The translations under genes and the position numbers were made by a program. Source: Cytophagales bacterium (lineage in GTDB: Bacteria > Bacteroidota > Bacteroidia > Cytophagales > Cyclobacteriaceae). Taken from it: DNA of 5,157 bases. The stretch lies in NCBI GenBank assembly GCA_029262935.1, contig JAJCYK010000305.1, forward strand, positions 1 to 5,157. Reading direction: 5' to 3'. Within the stretch, counting starts at the first letter, position 1. Every line of letters starts with the position of its first letter. The notes under the pieces were generated by a model. The model had not been told where the DNA came from and made no database searches. It saw only the letters and a list, made by a program, of their open reading frames with translations. This document shows, piece by piece, positions 1 to 5,157 of this stretch.

Positions 1-488
1 GTTATACTGAAGCATATCAACAAACAGATTTAATGAGTGATATATTAGGTCGCGGAAAATCTTCACGACTCTATCAAAAATTGGTAAAGGAAGACCAGAT
101 ATTCAGTTCTGTCTCCAGCTATGTGACAGGTTCTTTAGATCCTGGCTTATTGGTGGTGCAAGGAAATCTAAATTCAGGAAAAAGCTGTGCACAAGGTAAA
201 GAAGCCATTAGTAAGATTGTTAATGAAATGATTGATCAAGGCATAACTACAACCGAGCTGCAAAAAGTTAAAAACCAAGCAGAATCAAGTATCGTATTTT
301 CTCAAGTATCTCTGTTGAACCGTGCCATGAGCTTAGCACTTGCTGCCTTGATGGGAGATCCTGAGTATGTAAACAAGGAATCAGCATTGGTTCAAAAAGT
401 AACTGAATCTGAGGTTATGACACAAGCCCGAGAAGTTTTAACGGAACAAAATAGCTCTACCTTGTATTATCAAAAGAAAGTGTCATGA
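1..488 (+). CDS. M16 family (pitrilysin-type) metallopeptidase, C-terminal part; 5' end outside window
   Basis: The reading frame is open from the window edge (first whole codon at 3) to TGA at 486-488, giving about 161 residues of the C-terminal end of an M16 zinc-peptidase protein. The Met at 33 is internal, because the frame upstream of it (YTEAYQQTDL) fits the family. The recognisable block is SDILGRGKSSRLYQKLV, the conserved 'LG.G.SSRLY..LV' segment of the M16 second domain, followed by the usual 'Y..GS.DPGLL' strand. A long helical region follows (RAMSLALAALMGDPEY, then VTESEVMTQAREVL) and ends in the 'LYYQKK' strand typical of the extreme C-terminus. The HxxEH zinc site lies in the N-terminal domain of active members and is not in view, so I cannot tell whether this is an active subunit, an inactive partner or the tail of a fused two-domain protein. 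Members are often exported in Bacteroidota. Its stop overlaps the ispF start by 4 nt. Confidence 0.88.
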   Translation, partial: YTEAYQQTDLMSDILGRGKSSRLYQKLVKEDQIFSSVSSYVTGSLDPGLLVVQGNLNSGKSCAQGKEAISKIVNEMIDQGITTTELQKVKNQAESSIVFSQVSLLNRAMSLALAALMGDPEYVNKESALVQKVTESEVMTQAREVLTEQNSSTLYYQKKVS

Positions 489-967
489 AAAACATAAGAA
501 TAGGTCAAGGTTATGATGTTCATAAATTGGAGCAAGCAAGGAAATTTTGGTTGGGAGGCATTGAAGTGCCCCACTCAAAAGGAGCGGTAGGGCACTCAGA
601 TGCAGATGTTTTGATTCATGTTATTTGCGATGCCTTATTAGGTGCTGCCAATTTGAGAGACATTGGGTATCATTTCCCAGATAATGATCCACAATTAAAA
701 AATATCGACAGTAAGATTTTGTTAAAGGAAGTACTTATAAAAGTCAGAGTTGCCGGTTTTGAAATAGGTAATGTTGACGTCACAGTTTGCCTGCAAGCAC
801 CAAAGATTAGTAAGCTTATACCAGAAATGACCCACTGTTTGGCACAAGTCATGAGCATACCTGAAGAGAACCTTTCTATAAAAGCCACCACTACTGAAAG
901 ATTGGGGTTTGTGGGGAAAGAAGAGGGAGTCAGTGCCTTAGCAGTGGCTTTAATATACAAACCATAA
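485..967 (+). CDS. ispF: 2-C-methyl-D-erythritol 2,4-cyclodiphosphate synthase (IspF)
   Basis: This cytoplasmic enzyme of the MEP pathway converts CDP-methylerythritol 2-phosphate to 2-C-methyl-D-erythritol 2,4-cyclodiphosphate with release of CMP, on the way to IPP and DMAPP. At 160 residues it is full family length. The N-terminus 'RIGQGYDVH' carries metal ligands D11 and H13. The HSDADVLIH block (37-45) supplies the third ligand, H45. DIGYHFPDND (59-68) is the substrate-loop signature, and QAPKI (104-108) is a conserved cytidine-region segment. ATTTERLGF (134-142) is the C-terminal signature, with the conserved Thr and Glu (E138) present. All key residues are intact, so the protein should be active, normally as a homotrimer. 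The ATG sits inside the stop of the M16 gene (ATGA, 485-488), which suggests translational coupling; no separate promoter or Shine-Dalgarno box is visible. The start is fixed by conservation directly from residue 4. Partner genes such as ispD are not in the window. Confidence 0.97.
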   Translation: MKNIRIGQGYDVHKLEQARKFWLGGIEVPHSKGAVGHSDADVLIHVICDALLGAANLRDIGYHFPDNDPQLKNIDSKILLKEVLIKVRVAGFEIGNVDVTVCLQAPKISKLIPEMTHCLAQVMSIPEENLSIKATTTERLGFVGKEEGVSALAVALIYKP

Positions 968-969
968 GC

Positions 970-1647
970 GTGTTTCCAGAGTTAAAAGTAACCGACGATG
1001 GCTCTCATACTTTATGGGTTGCTAATCTTGATGAAACCTATCATTCAATGCATGGGGCGTTGGAAGAGGCATTACACGTGTTTATTGATAATGGGCTCAG
1101 GCATCGATCAGACACTTTAAATGAAAACAGGCCCTTGCATATCCTGGAAATAGGGCTGGGTACGGGTCTCAACGCCTGGCTATCCTACATCTTTGCCTCA
1201 AAGAATAAGCTCAAGATAACCTACACTTCGTTAGAGCCTAATCCATTATCCAATGATCTCTTATCACAATTGAATTACACCAAATTGCCATCTCTGGAGC
1301 AGTACAAGACTTACTTTGAGGATATTCATAAAGCTACTTGGGGCCCAAGCCACCACTTAAATAACTACTTTTCTCTACGCAAAATAGACACGGCACTGCA
1401 GCGTTACAGGGAAGAGTCTCATTTTGATCTCATTTTCTATGATGCCTTTGCTCCCAGCAAACAACCCGAGATGTGGGAGGCGGAAATATTTCAGGAACTT
1501 GCCAAACATATGAAATCAGGATCGGTTTTAGTAAGTTATTGTGCCCAAGGTCAGTTCAGGCGCAACTTAAAAGCCCAAGGGCTTTTAGTGGAAATTTTGG
1601 AAGGTCCTCCAGGGAAAAAAGAAATGACGCGAGCCACCAGAGCTTAA
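970..1647 (+). CDS. mnmD: tRNA (5-methylaminomethyl-2-thiouridine)(34) methyltransferase, stand-alone MnmD type
   Basis: This is a predicted SAM-dependent methyltransferase for the last step of wobble U34 modification, converting nm5s2U to mnm5s2U in tRNAs such as those for Lys, Glu and Gln. At 225 residues it corresponds to the methyltransferase half of E. coli MnmC only; the FAD-dependent oxidase half is absent, as is usual for the free-standing form. Motifs in order are DETYHSMHGALEEALHVFI (21-39), the family's N-terminal signature; LEIGLGTGLN (59-68), the SAM glycine loop; an acidic strand end at E89 in TSLEP; FYDAFAPSKQPEMW (156-169), where D158 matches the catalytic Asp region of MnmC; and GPPGKKEMTRA (212-222), the C-terminal signature. 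The start is GTG at 970, 2 nt after the ispF stop, which gives the normal family N-terminus (DGSHTLWV); no upstream ATG in frame serves better. Its TAA stop (1645-1647) overlaps the stop of the convergent gene. Confidence 0.93.
   Translation: MFPELKVTDDGSHTLWVANLDETYHSMHGALEEALHVFIDNGLRHRSDTLNENRPLHILEIGLGTGLNAWLSYIFASKNKLKITYTSLEPNPLSNDLLSQLNYTKLPSLEQYKTYFEDIHKATWGPSHHLNNYFSLRKIDTALQRYREESHFDLIFYDAFAPSKQPEMWEAEIFQELAKHMKSGSVLVSYCAQGQFRRNLKAQGLLVEILEGPPGKKEMTRATRA
1568..1587. terminator. Perfect inverted repeat inside the mnmD 3' end, possible minus-strand terminator
   Basis: TAAAAGCCC and GGGCTTTTA are perfect 9-bp inverted arms separated by only AA. As RNA the innermost pair would open, leaving an 8-bp stem with a 4-nt loop. 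The hairpin lies 56 nt beyond the stop of the convergent minus-strand HEAT-like gene and ends in four T on that strand, so it could terminate that transcript. Read on the plus strand it would stop mnmD before its end, which argues against strong symmetric activity. The T tract is short and largely paired in the stem, so this is a weak call. Confidence 0.3.
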
Positions 1648-2174
1648 TGGCCCTCTTTTGCTAAAGCAGCAAGGATTCTCCTTCCCCTGGCTTTAAAACC
1701 CGCACTTCCAATATCATATTGGTCTTCAATTAACAGTTTGAGTTCTTTACCGAATTCCGGTATGTGCTGGGATATATTATATAAAACGGTCATGGAAAAC
1801 ACTTTAACCGCAATAGGCTCCTGGGAGGAGCTCAAATATTGAAAGCATTGATCGGCTGCGTGCCCCCAAAGCCTTTCAGGAATAACTTGATTTTGCAAGA
1901 CCCTTAATAGATTCCTTTTTTGAGCCGCAGGCAAGGACTTGTGCAGCGCCTTAACCATGGCTTTAACTTTGCCATTTATCCATTGGGGCCGGACTTTTTC
2001 TACTTCCAAAAGGATTAAAGTGGCTCTTTGATTTAAACGATAATTACTGTCTTCTATTAAAAAGAACAACTCCATGAGCTGTTCGAAGTGCTTCTTATCA
2101 GCGCTTACATACTCACCAAGCCGTTGAGTCCAAATCGGCCCGGGAGATTTTAAAAGCTCAATTCTTAAATTCAC
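1644..2174 (-). CDS. Small HEAT-like alpha-helical protein, function unknown
   Basis: This is a 176-residue, mostly helical protein with no signal peptide or membrane segment, so presumably cytoplasmic. Amphipathic helix pairs run along its length: 27-40, the NYRLNQRATLILLEVEKV helix (44-61), 68-79, 83-95 and 104-114. A conserved-looking end, VKVFSMTVLYNIS (123-135) with SAGFKARGRRILAAL (157-171), has the look of terminal HEAT repeats. From memory, similar Bacteroidota proteins of about 190 residues are often labelled 'adenylosuccinate lyase'. No lyase signature (the GSSxMPxKxNP loop) is present, so that name is not supported. The start is GTG at 2174, directly preceded by an in-frame TAA; the only other option is Met34, which would cut off helical sequence that fits the fold. 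It lies 7 nt after the hydrolase gene and is very likely co-transcribed with it. HEAT-like folds usually bind proteins or nucleic acids, but no partner is visible here. Confidence 0.8.
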   Translation of the reverse strand: MNLRIELLKSPGPIWTQRLGEYVSADKKHFEQLMELFFLIEDSNYRLNQRATLILLEVEKVRPQWINGKVKAMVKALHKSLPAAQKRNLLRVLQNQVIPERLWGHAADQCFQYLSSSQEPIAVKVFSMTVLYNISQHIPEFGKELKLLIEDQYDIGSAGFKARGRRILAALAKEGH

Positions 2175-2181
2175 TTAATTG

Positions 2182-2976
2182 TTACAACTTGTTTAAGATG
2201 CCTAACAACCTTTGCCAAGCTTCCTCACGTGCCAGACTATTTTCTGGTGCCGCTTCCGGTCCTTCACCTGAACGCATAAACCCATGTCCAGCTCCTTCGT
2301 ATATTACTGGTATAAAAGTCTTTCCCGCTTTTTTCATTCGTGATTCGGTAGCCTCTAAGGTGGCGTTTACTCGCTGATCATTGCCACCGTAGAATCCAAA
2401 AACCGGCGATTGTATGGATTCCATACCGGACCCTTCTTGTGGAGCCCGACCATAACAGACAAAAGATGCTTCCAAGCCTGATTGATTCGTAGCGTAACGG
2501 AAGGTTTGACTACCTCCCCAGCAAAACCCAATAACGACAATTTTCCCATTGCAAGCATCCAGGCTCTTAAGGTGTTCATAAGCGGCATTTAGATCCTTGG
2601 TAACCTGATCCGGATCCAACTTGTAAAGTGCTTCCCGCGCGGCATCACTGGATTCGAAATCGCTGGTCTTGCCCCCTTTTGGAGCGGATCCACTTAATAG
2701 GTCAGGGGCCACTGCGATATAACCTTTTTCTGCCAGTTGATCAGTCATCGAGCGCGCCCAATCACTTAACCCTCTGTTTTCATGGATCACAATGATGCCG
2801 GTGACTTTCTCGCTGCTCTCAGGGTACACCAAAAAAGCCTCTAACGACCGATCGTCGTGGGTTAAGGTCACCCACTCTTGATGCCTAGGAGAATCTTCTA
2901 GTCGTTCCTGGGTAGATTGAGCCATTGCCCAGTAGTTGATTAACAAAAGCGCAAAAATGACAAATATCTTTTTCAT
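2182..2976 (-). CDS. Exported dienelactone hydrolase family protein (alpha/beta hydrolase)
   Basis: This 264-residue serine-hydrolase-fold enzyme of the dienelactone hydrolase family (COG0412 type) uses a Cys-Asp-His triad on ester or lactone substrates. The start is ATG at 2976. It opens with a Sec signal peptide: MKK, a hydrophobic stretch at 4-16, and an AMA-Q site that places cleavage after residue 19, so it acts in the periplasm or outside the cell. Family landmarks are IHENRGL (64-70), with E66 and R68 as in the classical active site; the GFCWGG nucleophile elbow (150-155) with C152; YGGNDQRVNAT (197-207) with acid D200; and EGAGHGFMR (227-235) with H231. The triad is therefore complete. 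Family members are commonly labelled carboxymethylenebutenolidase, but no chlorocatechol or other aromatic degradation genes are nearby, so the true substrate is unknown. It leads a two-gene unit with the HEAT-like gene and is transcribed divergently from the PLP enzyme. Confidence 0.92.
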   Translation of the reverse strand: MKKIFVIFALLLINYWAMAQSTQERLEDSPRHQEWVTLTHDDRSLEAFLVYPESSEKVTGIIVIHENRGLSDWARSMTDQLAEKGYIAVAPDLLSGSAPKGGKTSDFESSDAAREALYKLDPDQVTKDLNAAYEHLKSLDACNGKIVVIGFCWGGSQTFRYATNQSGLEASFVCYGRAPQEGSGMESIQSPVFGFYGGNDQRVNATLEATESRMKKAGKTFIPVIYEGAGHGFMRSGEGPEAAPENSLAREEAWQRLLGILNKL

Positions 2977-3039
2977 AGTCTAAGGATTAGTACTAGCTGT
3001 TTGGTAAATTACCAAAACAACCGTTTAAAAGAAACTATA
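2977..3039. promoter_or_regulatory. Divergent intergenic region, expected to hold both promoters
   Basis: These 63 bp separate the start codons of the exported hydrolase (minus strand) and the PLP enzyme (plus strand), so both promoters should lie here or reach into the neighbouring coding ends. I find no clear match to the Bacteroidota pair TTTG / TAnnTTTG on either strand. No Shine-Dalgarno sequence precedes either ATG; the leaders are A-rich, as is common in this phylum. Next to the hydrolase start are the short symmetric elements CTAAGGATTAG (2980-2990) and TAGTACTA (2988-2995), which may be chance. Confidence 0.5.
3000..3016. promoter_or_regulatory. Perfect 17-bp palindrome, candidate operator
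   Basis: TTTGGTAAATTACCAAA has two perfect 8-bp arms (3000-3007 and 3009-3016) around a single central A. It sits in the middle of the divergent intergenic region, 23 bp before the PLP-enzyme ATG and 23 bp before the hydrolase ATG. The length and symmetry fit a site for a dimeric regulator of the winged-helix or TetR size class, but I cannot name the family, and no regulator gene is in the window. A transcript hairpin is also possible, but the stem would be short and AT-rich. Confidence 0.5.
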
Positions 3040-4275
3040 ATGAACACCAAAGTCCTATCTTCTTGTGCGGCTGATTTTCCAGCCTTATCCCGCACCATAA
3101 ATGGTGATAAGCTCATTTTTTTGGATGGCCCAGGGGGCGTACAAGTACCTGAACAAGTTATTGACGCTATTTCCGAGTATTATCGTGTAAGCAACTCCAA
3201 CACTCATGGTTACTTTCCCACAACCAAGGAGACTGATGCAGTTATTGATAAAGCCAGAGAAGACATGGCAACATTACTGGGAGCTTCAGGCCCGGAAACG
3301 ATCAGCTTTGGCCAGAACATGACCACCCTCAATTTTTCACTTAGTCGCGCGCTAGCCCGGTATCTAGCTCCCGGTAGCGAAATTTTAGTCACTCAATTGG
3401 ATCATGAGTCCAATCGGGGGCCTTGGTTAAAAATGCGTGAACATGGATTTTTAGTACGAGAAGTGAAACTGTTGGATGATGGTACGTTGGACTACGATGA
3501 CTTTAAGAATAAAATTGGCCCACAAACGGGTCTAGTAGCGGTGGGATATGCATCTAATGCCTTGGGAACCATCAACGACATAAAGATGGTGCGGGCACTT
3601 AGCACTAAGATGGATGCTATGCTGTTGATAGATGCTGTGCATTATGCACCTCATTTTAGTATTGATGTACAAGAATTGGACTGTGATTTCCTACTCTGCT
3701 CGGCCTACAAATTTTATGGTCCGCATGTGGGTATTTTATATTCCAAACCAGGTTTGTTGGATCAGTTGGATACGGATTGTTTGATTACTCAGGAACAGAA
3801 GGCACCTTATTTGATAGAAACCGGGACATTAAATCACGCCGCACTTGCAGGGGTAAGCGCCGCCGTTAATTACCTGGCCAGGTTTGGAATGGGCAGTGAT
3901 AAAAGGACTCGTTTGGTGCAAGCAATGAGTAACATACGCGATCATGAGTATACCTTAGTCTCCCAATTGCACGCGGGGCTTTCTGCTATTAGTGGATTGC
4001 AAATCATTGGCCCCAAGTTGGATCCCGAATGGCATACTCCCACATTATCCTTTACCCTAGAGGGTTACAGCCCTAAGCAAGTTTGCCAGTATTTAGGCGA
4101 AAAGAATATTTGTGCCTGGGATGGTCACTTCTATGCCCTTCGTGCGATTGAGGTGTTGGGTTTATTGGAGCGGGGAGGCGTGACCAGAATGGGTATTAGC
4201 ATGTATACCAGTAAAGAAGATGTGGCGTACACGGTGAAGTGTGTCGAGCAATTGGCAATGAAAGAAATGGCCTAA
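3040..4275 (+). CDS. Cysteine desulfurase-like class-V PLP-dependent enzyme (VC1184-type subfamily), lacking the catalytic Cys
   Basis: This is a 411-residue fold-type I PLP enzyme of the aminotransferase class V superfamily. I chose ATG at 3040, which gives the family N-terminus 'ADFPALSRTINGDKLIFLDGPGG'. An upstream in-frame TTG at 3001 would add 13 unrelated residues and run through the palindrome. Cofactor-site residues are present: DHESNRGPW (121-129) with H122 stacking on the ring, SNALGT (172-177) with N173, LLIDAVHY (195-202) with D198 and H201, and SAYKFYGPH (221-229) with Schiff-base lysine K224. R383 in TRMGISMY matches the substrate-carboxylate arginine. The loop that carries the sulfur-accepting Cys in SufS (RxGHHCA) reads AWDGHFYA (359-366), so Cys is replaced by Tyr365 and the loop Arg by Trp360. 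This matches the 'cysteine desulfurase-like' subfamily, whose reaction I do not know. No suf or isc genes are nearby. The gene ends in tandem TAA TAA, 20 nt before the next gene. Confidence 0.9.
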   Translation: MNTKVLSSCAADFPALSRTINGDKLIFLDGPGGVQVPEQVIDAISEYYRVSNSNTHGYFPTTKETDAVIDKAREDMATLLGASGPETISFGQNMTTLNFSLSRALARYLAPGSEILVTQLDHESNRGPWLKMREHGFLVREVKLLDDGTLDYDDFKNKIGPQTGLVAVGYASNALGTINDIKMVRALSTKMDAMLLIDAVHYAPHFSIDVQELDCDFLLCSAYKFYGPHVGILYSKPGLLDQLDTDCLITQEQKAPYLIETGTLNHAALAGVSAAVNYLARFGMGSDKRTRLVQAMSNIRDHEYTLVSQLHAGLSAISGLQIIGPKLDPEWHTPTLSFTLEGYSPKQVCQYLGEKNICAWDGHFYALRAIEVLGLLERGGVTRMGISMYTSKEDVAYTVKCVEQLAMKEMA

Positions 4276-4295
4276 TAAGAATTGACAACTTTATT

Positions 4296-5157
4296 ATGAA
4301 AACATTCTCCTGGTTAATTTTTCTTATCAGCTCCTGGGGGTTCACTTCCCTAAGTCAGTCCGTTACTGTCCCTTTCACCTCAGCAAATGTTCAAATTGTC
4401 CCTTTGGACTCCAGAGGTTTCTTAGTTATGGATTTTAGTGGAACTAAGCTGAACGACCAACAATTGGCTTTGCCCATTACTCAATACAATACGCAGTTAA
4501 ATCAAGCTTGGAAAAACGTATTGCCCGTTACCCAAGGTTTGCAGTTACAGCACTACCAGGTGGTGGACAAGCATTTGTTCATGGCCTTTACTGGCCCTAA
4601 GGATCAGTTTATGGAAATATACCGTATGGATCTGGAGCAAGGGCATTTTCAAAAATCTCAATATAGATTTTCCAATAGCTTCACTTTAGAGAGTATCGCG
4701 GCAACAGCTACTCAATTGTGGGTTTCTGGTTCCATGTCCAATCAAGGGGTGCTTTTTTTATTGGATGAAGTCAAAAATTCTTATAAAATCTTACCTACGG
4801 CCTATAGTGAACGAGTTACCGGGATCCGTGAATTGCTTTTCGATTCAGAACAAATGTCCTTGTCCTTCTTGTTACTGACCACCATAGGAAAGCAGCAGAC
4901 TTATGTACTTCGCAGTTTGAAGATCAATAAAAATACGGTGATTGAAAACTTGGAACTAACGCCACCGCCTGGATTACAGTTGACTCAGGCAAGATTAATT
5001 CATCAGGGTGAAAAACGATACCTGGCAGGGTCCTTTTATAAAAAGAACCCAGAACAGGCCTTAGGAGTATTTCTTTACCAGATTGATGCAGGAGGTATTG
5101 CCAGTGAGAACTTTCAATATTTTAAGACGCTTCCACAGTTCAACAAGTACACCTTAT
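4296..5157 (+). CDS. Exported protein of unknown function with beta-propeller-like repeats; 3' end outside window
   Basis: The frame is open from ATG 4296 to the window edge (287 complete codons, no stop). I do not recognise the family. The N-terminus MKTFSWLIFLISSWGFTSLS is a Sec signal peptide with probable cleavage near S20/Q21; there is no lipobox Cys. The mature part is strand-rich, with a recurring pattern of a hydrophobic strand, a turn, then a second strand ending in an acidic or polar turn: LFMAFTG to MDLEQG (94-116), LWVSGS to FLLDE (141-158), LSFLLLTT to SLKIN (189-211) and RYLAGSFY to QIDAGG (241-267). The spacing of 47-52 residues suits blades of a beta-propeller, which is my inference. 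No catalytic motif, carbohydrate-binding signature or C-terminal secretion signal is visible in this portion. It starts 20 nt after the PLP-enzyme gene on the same strand and is probably in its operon. No Shine-Dalgarno box is seen. Confidence 0.82.
   Translation, partial: MKTFSWLIFLISSWGFTSLSQSVTVPFTSANVQIVPLDSRGFLVMDFSGTKLNDQQLALPITQYNTQLNQAWKNVLPVTQGLQLQHYQVVDKHLFMAFTGPKDQFMEIYRMDLEQGHFQKSQYRFSNSFTLESIAATATQLWVSGSMSNQGVLFLLDEVKNSYKILPTAYSERVTGIRELLFDSEQMSLSFLLLTTIGKQQTYVLRSLKINKNTVIENLELTPPPGLQLTQARLIHQGEKRYLAGSFYKKNPEQALGVFLYQIDAGGIASENFQYFKTLPQFNKYTL

Noticed and set aside
670..960. Minus-strand open frame antisense to ispF
   Set aside because: It lies fully inside a gene with all ispF motifs, and its translation has low-complexity Ser/Thr-rich composition with no family resemblance.
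1473..1664. Second-frame open frame over the 3' end of mnmD
   Set aside because: It overlaps the conserved MnmD C-terminus, which is intact in the main frame, and shows no recognisable protein features.
2189..2588. Other-frame open frames within the hydrolase gene (plus strand 2189-2377, minus strand 2367-2588)
   Set aside because: Both lie inside the hydrolase coding region, which has a complete catalytic triad in its own frame; neither translation resembles a protein family.
3001..3039. TTG start extending the PLP enzyme by 13 residues
   Set aside because: The extension does not fit the family N-terminus, which begins just after the ATG at 3040, and it would place coding sequence over the palindrome; the Met at 3040 is the better start.
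3036..3041. TATAAT hexamer before the PLP enzyme
   Set aside because: It overlaps the ATG itself, so a promoter there would start transcription inside the gene. It is an AT-rich coincidence, and Bacteroidota use a different -7 consensus.
3210..3392. Minus-strand open frame antisense to the PLP enzyme
   Set aside because: It is short, lies fully within a conserved coding region, and its translation shows no recognisable domain.
4282..4287. TTGACA box between the PLP enzyme and the exported protein
   Set aside because: No -10-like element lies about 17 bp downstream, this -35 consensus is not the main one in Bacteroidota, and the 20-nt gap fits an operon.
4273..4296. TAATAA ... TTATTA inverted repeat as a terminator or RNA switch
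   Set aside because: The arms are only 6 bp, all A/T, with a 12-nt loop and no GC stem; they arise from tandem TAA stops and the AT-rich start region.
1..5157. Defence island, mobile element, CRISPR array or biosynthetic cluster
   Set aside because: No transposase, integrase, phage, toxin-antitoxin or nuclease signature, no direct-repeat array and no terminal inverted repeats were seen; the gene content is housekeeping or general metabolism.

Overview
The window reads as ordinary core-genome sequence from a member of the Bacteroidota, most likely the Cytophagales/Cyclobacteriaceae side, although the sequence alone cannot prove the rank. The basis is a stand-alone MnmD methyltransferase without its oxidase domain, a small HEAT-like protein of a type I recall mainly from this phylum, A-rich leaders with no Shine-Dalgarno boxes, and moderate-to-low GC. 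Six protein genes are supported. The first and last run off the window edges. There are no rRNA or tRNA genes, insertion sequences, CRISPR arrays or phage genes, and the longest stretch without a gene is 63 bp.

Layout. Positions 1-1647 are a compact plus-strand run. It holds the 3' end of an M16 (pitrilysin-type) peptidase, ispF (MEP isoprenoid pathway), which overlaps the peptidase by ATGA, and mnmD (wobble-uridine modification of tRNA), which begins 2 nt after ispF from a GTG. This run meets a minus-strand pair head-on, and the two terminal genes share a single TTAA as both stop codons (1644-1647). The minus-strand pair (2976 back to 1644) is an exported dienelactone-hydrolase-family enzyme followed 7 nt later by a small cytoplasmic alpha-helical HEAT-like protein. 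A 63-bp divergent intergenic region with a perfect 17-bp palindrome (3000-3016) separates this pair from a plus-strand pair. That pair is a class-V PLP enzyme of the cysteine-desulfurase-like (VC1184) subfamily and, 20 nt downstream, the first 287 residues of an exported protein of unknown function with beta-propeller-like periodicity.

How they fit. The plus-strand run combines housekeeping functions with no evident shared pathway, which is typical of compact genomes. The divergent locus (hydrolase + HEAT protein versus PLP enzyme + exported protein) could be co-regulated through the shared palindrome, but its substrate is unknown. The PLP enzyme lacks the catalytic cysteine of true desulfurases, so an Fe-S role should not be assumed. 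I found no convincing evidence of a previously undescribed system. The points most worth a second look are the palindrome, the Cys-less desulfurase-like enzyme, the overlapping stops with a nearby hairpin, and the unidentified repeat-containing exported protein.
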